Shown: positions 1 through 5,764 of the stretch, one piece after another | How positions within the stretch are numbered: position 1 is the stretch's first letter | Layout: each line of letters starts with the position of its first letter | Assembly (NCBI GenBank): GCA_963834015.1 | Contig: CAWIAG010000003.1 | Coordinates: 1-64,000 of the forward strand | DNA length: 64,000 nt | Direction of reading: 5' to 3' | Source: FEN-1297 sp963834015 | GTDB lineage: Bacteria; Bacteroidota; Ignavibacteria; Ignavibacteriales; Ignavibacteriaceae | Program-made: the position numbers and the translations under genes | Notes under the pieces: generated by a model | Databases searched by the model: none | What the model was told of the DNA's origin: nothing | Seen by the model: the letters and a program-made list of their open reading frames with translations, nothing else

Positions 1-17
1 GATTCCGACTGCCAGCT
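1..17 (+). tRNA. 3' end of a tRNA-Thr gene (partial, cut by window edge)
   Basis: The first bases read as the end of a tRNA: T-stem 3' strand CCGAC (5-9), acceptor 3' strand TGCCAGC (10-16) and discriminator T (17), with no encoded CCA. The same tail recurs at 9995-10007 behind an anticodon arm with a TGT anticodon, which identifies the gene as tRNA-Thr(UGU). The rest of this copy lies left of the window. It is probably the functional, rebuilt tRNA whose 3' part was supplied by the mobile element. Confidence 0.75.
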
Positions 18-19
18 CT
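4..19 (+). repeat. attL core, direct repeat
   Basis: The 16 bases TCCGACTGCCAGCTCT are identical to 9994-10009. The two copies differ just upstream in the T-loop (ATT here, AAT at the right end), as expected if one copy came from the element and one from the host tRNA. Confidence 0.85.
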
Positions 20-31
20 CTTATATAAAAC

Positions 32-66
32 AAAGCCTTAGAGTGAAAGTTCTAAGGCTTTTTTAA
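32..66. terminator. Intrinsic terminator after tRNA-Thr / end of int
   Basis: An 11-bp perfect inverted repeat, AAAGCCTTAGA (32-42) and its complement (51-61), with an 8-base loop, is followed by a T run on the plus strand and preceded by A residues that give a T run on the minus strand. It can stop both the tRNA transcript and integrase transcription. A related hairpin sits at the same place beside the right att copy (10014-10048). Confidence 0.8.
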
Positions 67-70
67 TTTT

Positions 71-93
71 CTGGTGACCGTTTGGTGACTGTT
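71..93 (+). repeat. Candidate integrase arm-type site, left copy
   Basis: This 23-bp segment contains two GGTGAC motifs and recurs at 9814-9836 in the same orientation with only two mismatches. In the joined circular form the two copies would lie on either side of the att core. That is where tyrosine recombinases bind with their N-terminal arm domain. It overlaps the integrase stop codon. Confidence 0.6.
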
Positions 94-1063
94 ATAGTAA
101 ATGAAGATAAATTTGAGTTGTTGAGATGTTCTGGTGGCCTAATTTGGACATTATCTCAAAAAGGGGAGTCCCTTGTTTTGATAACTTGCTAGCATATCTA
201 TGGCGCAAATTATGAAATCCCCATAGCTTAGTTTCGGGTTGGACTTTCTTAATCTGTCTTAGCTTTTTATCCAAGAATTTAGGGAGTTGCGACCAGCGAC
301 CAAAGACAAGTTCTTCCGGTTTATAATGCTTACCGATTAAGCAGGGGGGTATTTCTAATTTACGGGGGGTTAGGTTAGAGTTTCTGCTTTTCCTGGTGTA
401 GAGAACGATTGAATCTGACAAAATATCCTTACCCTTAAACCTAAGACACTCGCCGATCCTTGCGCCGGTTTGAATTATAAAATCTATTAAGAAATTCTGC
501 TCTTGGTCGCATTTTGATTTTAAGGTTTCTATCTCGTCATCGCTAGGAATATATTTAAGCTTCTTATCAATAGACATAAACTTTATTCCTTTACAGGGGT
601 TAAAAGGATTGAGGTTAAAGGTGTCTATCCCATAATTGAAAAGAGCTTTATAAACTCTAAGCATTGCGTTAGGGGTGTAATTAGTTTTACCGGAGATCTT
701 GAATTGGTCAGCAATGGAAAGCAGGAAATTGTTAACATCTGACCGGGTAATGTCAACTATCCACATATTGCCTAAATAGTCTAAAAGTTGGTTGAGGTAA
801 ATCTTATTATCCTTATAGTAAGATTGACTTTTTTTGGTCTTAAGCTCGGCTAGTCGCTTGGTTATCAGATCAGATAGTTTCATATCTTCCTTGAGTTCGG
901 GAAAGCGGTGTTTTTCATCTAGCTCTTTGTATTTATCGGCTTCGGCTCTCTTTGCTTCACCTTTGCTTAAAAAAATACATTGACTACGATAAACAGTCCC
1001 GTTATAAGATAGCTTATAAAACCATTTTGTGCCTTTAGATAGTTTCCTGAAATATTGAGCCAT
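92..1063 (-). CDS. int: Tyrosine recombinase / phage integrase
   Basis: This 323-residue protein has the phage integrase layout. An N-terminal arm-binding and core-binding region covers about residues 1-165, and a catalytic domain follows. Catalytic residues are visible: Arg in GARIGE (about 201), H284-x-x-R287 in HNLRHRYAS, His310 in LGHQN, and the nucleophile Tyr319 five residues from the end. It would catalyse site-specific insertion into, and with the excisionase removal from, the tRNA-Thr gene whose 3' end is only about 70 bp away. An AGGAG ribosome site lies upstream of the ATG. All catalytic residues are present, so it may be active. Seen directly: motifs and position. Known for the family: reaction. 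Confidence 0.95.
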   Translation of the reverse strand: MAQYFRKLSKGTKWFYKLSYNGTVYRSQCIFLSKGEAKRAEADKYKELDEKHRFPELKEDMKLSDLITKRLAELKTKKSQSYYKDNKIYLNQLLDYLGNMWIVDITRSDVNNFLLSIADQFKISGKTNYTPNAMLRVYKALFNYGIDTFNLNPFNPCKGIKFMSIDKKLKYIPSDDEIETLKSKCDQEQNFLIDFIIQTGARIGECLRFKGKDILSDSIVLYTRKSRNSNLTPRKLEIPPCLIGKHYKPEELVFGRWSQLPKFLDKKLRQIKKVQPETKLWGFHNLRHRYASKLSKQGTPLFEIMSKLGHQNISTTQIYLHLL

Positions 1064-1182
1064 TGTTTATTCTCCTTATGATTATTAAGTTTCTTTTGGT
1101 AAAATTTAATAGTCTATTGTGGGGGTGGCGAGAGATATTGTAAAACAAAATAAAGGAGGTTCGGGAGCTTAAAGGTAATCTT

Positions 1183-1368
1183 ATGAGTTCCTACCTAACT
1201 ATCAAAGAAGTCTCCGAATTACTTGGCCGGTGTCCTAAGTGGGTTTATAAAAACCAACAAACAATACCGGGTTATTTCAAGTTAGCCGGTAGTATTTTCT
1301 TTGATAAAGATGTTTTACTTTCAACTCTTAAGGCCAAGGCCACAACTGTTAAACGATTTATCCGTTAA
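1183..1368 (+). CDS. xis: AlpA/HTH_17-type excisionase
   Basis: This 61-residue protein begins with a MerR-like winged-helix pattern (YLTIKEVSELLGRCPKWVYK...PGYFKLAGSIFFDKDVLLSTL), as in AlpA and phage excisionases. A conserved aromatic and helix-turn-helix lie in residues 4-25. Such proteins bend DNA at att sites and steer integrase toward excision, and some also act as regulators. It is divergent from int across a 119-bp intergenic region, and an AAAGG lies 7-8 bases before the ATG. A second, better AAAGGAGG at about 1151 is too far away to serve this start. An intrinsic terminator follows at once. The exact role, excisionase or repressor, is inferred from position. Confidence 0.75.
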   Translation: MSSYLTIKEVSELLGRCPKWVYKNQQTIPGYFKLAGSIFFDKDVLLSTLKAKATTVKRFIR

Positions 1369-1379
1369 CCGGATTTATC

Positions 1380-1413
1380 AAACCCCCTCGGCGGAACGCT
1401 CTGGGGGTTTTTT
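1380..1413 (+). terminator. Intrinsic terminator after excisionase gene
   Basis: AAACCCCC (1380-1387) pairs with GGGGGTTT, with an inner GCG-GAA-CGC hairpin, and a T run follows. It ends the single-gene excisionase transcript. Confidence 0.85.
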
Positions 1414-1443
1414 ATTGGCAGGCACTTTATCTTGAGCGCCGCG

Positions 1444-1647
1444 TTAGATTAAACCTTTGCTTTTTAGTTTATGCTTATTGATTTCATAAGCTTTTTTATT
1501 TTCAAAGGCGGATTGTTTTAGTCTGTACATCTGTTTTTCATAATCTCTGTTAGAAGATTTATGATTAGATGAACTTTTGTGGTGGTGATTAGATTTTGGG
1601 CTACCAAAAATCTGGTGGACGATTTCTCCTAATAATGAACGACCCAT
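1444..1647 (-). CDS. Small hypothetical protein, His/Ser/Lys-rich
   Basis: This 67-residue product is not recognised. The N-terminus (MGRSLLGEIVHQIFGSP) can form an amphipathic helix. A His/Ser/Asn-rich linker follows (about residues 20-34), then a charged helical tail rich in Lys. A strong ribosome site (GGAGG) lies 7 bases before the ATG, which argues that it is translated. It is downstream of, and co-directional with, the nuclease gene, separated by about 110 bp that hold the ATTGGAA repeats. No function can be assigned. Confidence 0.6.
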   Translation of the reverse strand: MGRSLLGEIVHQIFGSPKSNHHHKSSSNHKSSNRDYEKQMYRLKQSAFENKKAYEINKHKLKSKGLI

Positions 1648-1708
1648 TTTATACCTCCGTATATTGTTTATTACGCTGGTAAATCTATTTTTTTAGTTGT
1701 TAAAGGGC

Positions 1709-1754
1709 ATTGGAAATGATTGGAATAGATTGGTATATAGTCTAAAGATTGGAA
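1709..1754 (+). repeat. ATTGGAA repeats phased at 10 bp
   Basis: ATTGGAA begins at 1709 and 1719, ATTGGTA at 1729, and ATTGGAA again at 1748. The first three are exactly one helical turn apart, typical of protein-binding arrays (iterons or recombinase/regulator sites). The same core in the opposite orientation occurs at 9840-9885, also with two copies 10 bp apart. Function unknown. Confidence 0.5.
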
Positions 1755-1755
1755 A

Positions 1756-2106
1756 TTATTCTAGGGATAATTGATGAACGAACTTTTTTGCTTCTTCAAA
1801 TCCGTGAGCTTCAACTGCTATTACGCCTTTACACTCATTTAATTCTTGAATCCATTTTATTTGTTCAGGGCTGGTTCGTCCACCAACTGATCGTTTCATT
1901 TCAATAAATAGAAGCTTTTTGTTGGGTAAAATAATCAGCATATCTGGCACTCCTGGCCTTACTCCACTCATTTTGTTTTTCATTTTAGTCCCCCAACTTC
2001 TAGTGAATGTTTCTTGAGCGAGTTTAGAAAATAAGTAGCCTTTCAATTCAAGGTATTGGACTAATAGACATTGTTCTTGATATTCGGTTAAAATGGGATC
2101 GGACAT
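1756..2106 (-). CDS. VRR-NUC domain nuclease
   Basis: This 116-residue protein matches the compact VRR-NUC form of the PD-(D/E)xK nuclease fold. It has an N-terminal helix with a conserved Glu/Gln (EYQEQCLLVQYLE), then GVRPGVPDM (about residues 45-53) with the catalytic Asp. The Glu-x-Lys strand FIEMKR (about 66-71) follows, then GGRTSPEQ. Free-standing VRR-NUC proteins are common in phages and act on branched or structured DNA, probably in replication or recombination. It lies downstream of the restriction genes on the same strand with a 55-bp gap, so it could be co-transcribed. The catalytic motif is complete. The substrate in this element is not known. Confidence 0.85.
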   Translation of the reverse strand: MSDPILTEYQEQCLLVQYLELKGYLFSKLAQETFTRSWGTKMKNKMSGVRPGVPDMLIILPNKKLLFIEMKRSVGGRTSPEQIKWIQELNECKGVIAVEAHGFEEAKKFVHQLSLE

Positions 2107-2161
2107 AAAAAAAGCGCGATATATTTTATTATACCACGCTCTAATAACAAGTAAAGGAAAG

Positions 2162-3076
2162 TTAAATAAATATTTCTCCGAAAATCCTGTCTAAATCTTC
2201 TACTAAATTAACCCCGGAATAATCTGTAAACGGAATATCTAACATTTGGAGTACATTTTTAAATCTTTTATAACCATTTGGAGTTCTTAATTCAACCCAA
2301 CCAACTCCTAAGCTATCAAGTTGAGCCTTATTTGTACCAGATAATTTATCAGCAACAAAAACTTTACTATCTCTAGCAATAACGGCATCCGCGCTTTCGG
2401 GATTGCCTTTGCCCATCAATTTTACTTCACATTTATAATCATGACCGTTTTTACATAAATAAAAATCAATCTCTCTTTCAAATGTTTCTTCTGAATTATT
2501 GTTAATTACTTTTGTTTTATAATTATTACTAGGAACGGAATATAATTTACAAAGAGTATGCATTAATGGTTTCTCTACTCTTTTACCTGCCGTACTCCAT
2601 AAACCACCTCGTAAAGCTGCTCGTTTAACGGCTAAAGTATTAATGACGATAAGGGTCTCGCTGACATTAAGATCAACACTAACATTGCGAAATTTTATTG
2701 TTAAAGTAAGTTCAAGTTCATCTTCGGTTTGTACAAGAGCTTGAATAGAACTATAGAGTACGTCATAATGTTCATTGGAAGCATCTATAACAATATTTTT
2801 AGCAGTAGAATTAAACATATTTCCAATGGTCTTCATATTCAAACCAGAATTGATTGCTATTTCCTCTTTAGGCAAGATAGGGTTTAGAAATTCCTTTTTG
2901 TACCAATCAACTGTGATTGGTTGATTTTCAATTTTAGCATCGATGACCTTCTTAAAAAAATCAATGGCAAATTGTAAAAAGCTGGCATTTATTAGCGTTA
3001 CTATTTCAATACGATAATCTTCGCCTTGAAGTAACTTATGAATAATATTTTTCGCGACCTGTTCGGTTAATGTCAT
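2162..3076 (-). CDS. Type II restriction endonuclease, CfrBI-like
   Basis: This 304-residue protein is translationally coupled (ATGA overlap) to the DNA methyltransferase upstream, the standard arrangement for a restriction enzyme. The C-terminal half carries a PD-(D/E)xK-like core: EIDFYL (about 202) then CEVKLMGKGNPESAD (about 213), in which the Asp and Glu-x-Lys would bind metal. The block KRAALRGGLWSTAGKRVEKP recalls the CfrBI restriction family. That resemblance is from memory and unverified. It would cut unmethylated foreign DNA at the site its partner modifies. The length is usual for such enzymes and no break is seen. The recognition site cannot be read from the sequence; CfrBI itself cuts CCWWGG. 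Confidence 0.7.
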   Translation of the reverse strand: MTLTEQVAKNIIHKLLQGEDYRIEIVTLINASFLQFAIDFFKKVIDAKIENQPITVDWYKKEFLNPILPKEEIAINSGLNMKTIGNMFNSTAKNIVIDASNEHYDVLYSSIQALVQTEDELELTLTIKFRNVSVDLNVSETLIVINTLAVKRAALRGGLWSTAGKRVEKPLMHTLCKLYSVPSNNYKTKVINNNSEETFEREIDFYLCKNGHDYKCEVKLMGKGNPESADAVIARDSKVFVADKLSGTNKAQLDSLGVGWVELRTPNGYKRFKNVLQMLDIPFTDYSGVNLVEDLDRIFGEIFI

Positions 3077-4455
3077 TTAATTGTATCCTTAAATTGTTCT
3101 AGAGATAAAAATTGAGCTGGTTTATCTTTAAATAAAGTGTCCTTATTAAGATATGATTTCATATATTCAAAATATTTTGGTTCTTGTTCGGTCAGAAAAA
3201 ATAGTCGACCTAAATTTTTCGCAGTTATTCCTATTGTCCCACTCCCTGCAAAAGGATCAAAAACTAAATCACCTTTAAATGAATAATACTCAATAACCCT
3301 TTTACAAAGTTCAAAAGGGAAAACAGCAGAATGTACTTTATCAAATTTCGGGTCTATCTTCCAAACATTAGTTGTTTCGTAGCCATCGCTTACTTTACTT
3401 TCCTTTACAATATCATCACTATATTGGTGGATATTCCAATCTAATAATTTATCCGAGTGTTTTCTATAAACCATTAAATATTCCGTTACTGAATTTGGTT
3501 TATAGCCTAAGGGTTTTCGGTGTTGATGAAAACCTCCAACTCTATTTTTAACGCTATATTCAGGCTTCAACCAAACAATATCATCAATAAAATCCCAACC
3601 CATTTTTATTAAAAAATGGTGAATATCGAAAGGTATGGGATACCTTTTACTTGAATGGGAACGGCTAATCCTTGGAACAATAACAGGAGAAGTGTTAAGA
3701 ACTAAAAAACGACCTTCTTTTGTGACACGAAAAGTCTCCAGGAACACTTCTTCAAGAAATTTTAGGTAAGCATCATAACTAGGATATATTGAATAATCTC
3801 GGGCATTATAATAAGGTGGTGAAGTAAATGTTAGATGTATGCTGTCTTCCTTTATTAATTTTAAAGCAACGCGCACATCAGTATTAACAACGACATTTTT
3901 TAGATATTCAAAAGAATCGCAATGCGGCAACTTATTTTTGTTTGATTTTACTTTCGAAAAGTATTCTTTGTGAATTATCGTTTTAATTGTTTCATTTTCG
4001 TGTTTCATTAATAATTTTAGACAATTATCAACTTTCTCGTTTCCTTTAAAAACAAGTAAACCTCTTATTGCCTGACAGACTACTTTAGGATCTGGATCAT
4101 CTAAAAAACTAATTAATATTTTATTATTAATAATGTTTCTCATTCTTCCTATAGCAGATACAGCCTCTCTTCTTACGCCCGTATCATCATCACTTTTAGC
4201 TATGTAATTTAAAACCTCTAAGTATTTTACTTGAGACAATTTCCCAATATTTTTAACTGCTAATTCTCTAACTTGGGAATATTTATTTTTCGTCAAACCT
4301 ACCAAAGAATCACCGTTAAAATCAGGGGGAAGGCGTCCCAAATTTTCAAGTATAAAGACTAGGTTTCGAGAATTAGATATATTACTATTGATTAGTGTCT
4401 CAAATGAGCCATTACCGTTTGATCTGATCCCTTTGATGAATTCTTTTGTTAACAT
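3073..4455 (-). CDS. DNA methyltransferase (N4-cytosine type) with HEAT-like N-terminal domain
   Basis: This 460-residue protein has two parts. Residues about 20-165 form a helical repeat region with recurring D-x-x-x-x-VR-x-x-A-x-x-x-(I/L)G patterns typical of HEAT repeats (VRELAVKNIG, VRREAVSAIG, VVCQAIRGLL). The rest is a methylase with motif IV TSPPYYNARDY (about 210) ahead of the AdoMet motif DPFAGSGT (about 400). That is the beta-class order, and the SPPY form is common in N4-cytosine methylases. It protects the host from the adjacent endonuclease. The stop overlaps the endonuclease start by 4 bases. The HEAT part is extra to a standard modification enzyme and may bind DNA or a partner. 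No C (controller) protein gene is visible. Confidence 0.85.
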   Translation of the reverse strand: MLTKEFIKGIRSNGNGSFETLINSNISNSRNLVFILENLGRLPPDFNGDSLVGLTKNKYSQVRELAVKNIGKLSQVKYLEVLNYIAKSDDDTGVRREAVSAIGRMRNIINNKILISFLDDPDPKVVCQAIRGLLVFKGNEKVDNCLKLLMKHENETIKTIIHKEYFSKVKSNKNKLPHCDSFEYLKNVVVNTDVRVALKLIKEDSIHLTFTSPPYYNARDYSIYPSYDAYLKFLEEVFLETFRVTKEGRFLVLNTSPVIVPRISRSHSSKRYPIPFDIHHFLIKMGWDFIDDIVWLKPEYSVKNRVGGFHQHRKPLGYKPNSVTEYLMVYRKHSDKLLDWNIHQYSDDIVKESKVSDGYETTNVWKIDPKFDKVHSAVFPFELCKRVIEYYSFKGDLVFDPFAGSGTIGITAKNLGRLFFLTEQEPKYFEYMKSYLNKDTLFKDKPAQFLSLEQFKDTIK

Positions 4456-4605
4456 TTATAAATTATATTTTTAATATCATAAAAAATAGCCAAAATAAAA
4501 CAGAAAATCAGGTTCTTTACATAGTTTTTAAATGTGCTATGATAATATTAATAGTCATTTAGCTGGCTGGTATCAGACATGTCTCTACCCTGGCTATCTA
4601 ACTAC

Positions 4606-4633
4606 TTGACAAGAATTTTAGATGTGTTAGAAT
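4606..4633 (+). promoter_or_regulatory. Sigma70-type promoter for the structured RNA
   Basis: TTGACA (4606-4611), a 16-base spacer, then TAGAAT (4628-4633). The predicted start at about 4640 is just ahead of the first stem of the folded segment, so this promoter should drive a short untranslated RNA. Confidence 0.7.
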
Positions 4634-4653
4634 AAGAGTGTAATTTTCAAATA

Positions 4654-4762
4654 CCCGGCGAAGTTAAGAAATCATTCTTTCGGAGCAATCCGAACCAAAC
4701 CACATTTTCCTTCGCCGGGGTGTGGGGAGGTTTCCAGATCATTCTGGAAGAATGATTTTTTT
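4654..4762 (+). ncRNA. Candidate structured small RNA with switch-like terminator
   Basis: A perfect 10-bp stem, CCCGGCGAAG (4654-4663) with 4710-4719, encloses a hairpin TTCGGA-GCAA-TCCGAA (4679-4694) capped by a GNRA tetraloop. A terminator stem ATCATTCT-GGA-AGAATGAT (4738-4756) is followed by seven T. A second copy of ATCATTCTT (4671-4679) inside the first stem can also pair with the 3' arm of the terminator, so two exclusive folds exist. AAACC (4697-4701) can pair with GGTTT (4729-4733) as a pseudoknot. It does not match an RNA family I can name. A small regulatory RNA or an attenuator are both possible. Confidence 0.6.
4738..4762 (+). terminator. Intrinsic terminator of the structured RNA
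   Basis: An 8-bp perfect stem with a 3-base loop (4738-4756) runs into TTTTTTT (4756-4762). An overlapping alternative hairpin, TTCCAGA-TCAT-TCTGGAA (4732-4749), competes with it. Confidence 0.8.
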
Positions 4763-4777
4763 ATTTACAATTAGCTA

Positions 4778-4903
4778 TTGGCGGTTACGAATAAGAAACT
4801 TTTTCGCCAAAAATAAAATAAAGAATTCTTATATCGGGAGTTGATATCAGTCCCCGCTCTGTCTCACCAGTTGACAACGGGGGACTTAAACTAACTCCTG
4901 ATA
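4778..4903 (+). other. Second folded non-coding segment (nested inverted repeats)
   Basis: TTGGCG (4778-4783) pairs with CGCCAA (4805-4810). AAGAATTCTT (4821-4830) is a palindrome. TATCGGGAGTT (4832-4842) pairs with AACTCCTGATA (4893-4903) with one G-U, and encloses AGTCCCC (4849-4855) paired with GGGGACT (4880-4886), itself around TGTC/GACA. The nested arrangement suggests an RNA fold. A replication or packaging site made of hairpins is also possible. No open reading frame of note covers it. Confidence 0.45.
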
Positions 4904-5004
4904 AACTTTTGTAGGATAGGTTACTTGGATAATAACTAACTCCTAAAATAGCTATCAATAACACTCTTTAAGGATAAAAAACTGGTCATTGTACGACAAT
5001 TTGT

Positions 5005-5136
5005 ATGACAAAGAAAAAGAAAGACAATTATCCTAGATTTCAGTGCCGATTAAAACAGGATACAATCAATTCTTTACAGGAAAGAAAAGCTGATTTTGAA
5101 ACGTGGGATTTATTTTTTAAGAGTTTATTAAAATAA
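5005..5136 (+). CDS. Small protein, 43 residues, possible ribbon-helix-helix
   Basis: ATG at 5005 to TAA at 5136 encodes MTKKKKDNYPRFQCRLKQ... ending ADFETWDLFFKSLLK. A basic start is followed by a strand-like stretch (RFQCRLKQD) and two helices, the spacing of a short ribbon-helix-helix DNA-binding protein. That is inference from pattern only. No clear ribosome site is visible. The next small gene starts one base after its stop, which supports an operon of small proteins with 5138-5284 and 5324-5524. Such tiny genes are typical of phage early or control regions. Confidence 0.45.
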   Translation: MTKKKKDNYPRFQCRLKQDTINSLQERKADFETWDLFFKSLLK

Positions 5137-5137
5137 T

Positions 5138-5284
5138 ATGAAAGAATTAAATATTGTTCAGATGGAATTGATATTGGAACAAATGAAATACTATCAATCA
5201 GAACATCCAAAAGCTAATATTCTTTATGACCCAGAAAAAAATAGAATAGATATTACCTATCCGTTACCAAAAGATTTTTTTTAA
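5138..5284 (+). CDS. Small acidic protein of unknown function, 48 residues
   Basis: ATG at 5138, one base after the previous stop, encodes MKELNIVQMELILEQMKYYQ... with a helical N-terminus and the tail ITYPLPKDFF. The stop falls right after a run of eight T (5275-5282). With one T fewer, the frame would continue KDVEFDFNNKE to a stop at about 5319, just before the next gene. Either the short form is real, or the run causes slippage, or one base is in error. Not recognised by family. Confidence 0.45.
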   Translation: MKELNIVQMELILEQMKYYQSEHPKANILYDPEKNRIDITYPLPKDFF

Positions 5285-5323
5285 GGATGTTGAATTTGAT
5301 TTTAATAATAAAGAATAGTTAAT

Positions 5324-5524
5324 ATGTCTAAATTAGAGCGAGCCTTTAGCTCCTTACAAGAAAAGAACCCTTATTGGAGTTCTATCATCTGTTTTGCTAA
5401 CGCTGTAATGGGTAGAAAATTTGGTAAAATGGCAATCGGTCAAGCTTTTAAGAAGTTGGTGGAAAAGTCAGATTACGAGAGAAAAGACAGAGATAGGATT
5501 TTGGGGTATCTGTGTGGTCTGTGA
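5324..5524 (+). CDS. Hypothetical protein, 66 residues
   Basis: MSKLERAFSSLQEKNPYWSSIICFANAVMGRKFGKMAIGQAFKKLVEKSDY... is a compact mixed helical protein of phage type. It has no membrane segment and no recognised motif. It follows the two smaller genes on the same strand with a 39-bp gap after the 5284 stop, and is probably co-transcribed. Its lysine- and arginine-rich second half might bind nucleic acid. That cannot be shown from sequence alone. The start has no strong ribosome site (only AAAGAAT upstream). Confidence 0.6.
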   Translation: MSKLERAFSSLQEKNPYWSSIICFANAVMGRKFGKMAIGQAFKKLVEKSDYERKDRDRILGYLCGL

Positions 5525-5667
5525 TTTTCTCCGGTCAGTGAAAAAGGCAAAAACTGATTAAAAAAGACCAATGAAAATGGGGGTCTGGAAAAGTGAATTC
5601 CGCGCTGGTGAAAAAATACACGCCAAAACGATAATATGGCTGTCTTAACAAAATAAATCGCTTAAAT

Positions 5668-5694
5668 CAAAAAAGAGGGTGTTTATCCCTCTCT
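5668..5694 (-). terminator. Intrinsic terminator for the virion-like gene
   Basis: Read on the minus strand, AGAGGG and CCCTCT (5687-5692 and 5674-5679) form a stem with a 7-base loop followed by TTTTTT. It lies 70-100 bp after the stop of the 649-residue gene. Confidence 0.75.
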
Positions 5695-5764
5695 AAAAAT
5701 ATGTCTATATTTTGGCAAGTTCTGCTAGCTCTAATAGTTTGGGATATCTTTAGACCTAACCATA

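Larger units (their letters stand above)
4456..5004. other. Long non-coding stretch with promoter and folded segments
   Basis: No convincing protein gene lies between the divergent methylase start and the small gene at 5005. The stretch holds a good plus-strand promoter (4606-4633), a folded RNA ending in a terminator (4654-4762), and further long-range inverted repeats (4778-4903). AACTAACTCCT-like sequence is repeated at about 4890 and 4937. The first 150 bases upstream of the methylase are AT-rich and presumably hold its promoter, which was not pinned down. Confidence 0.7.
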
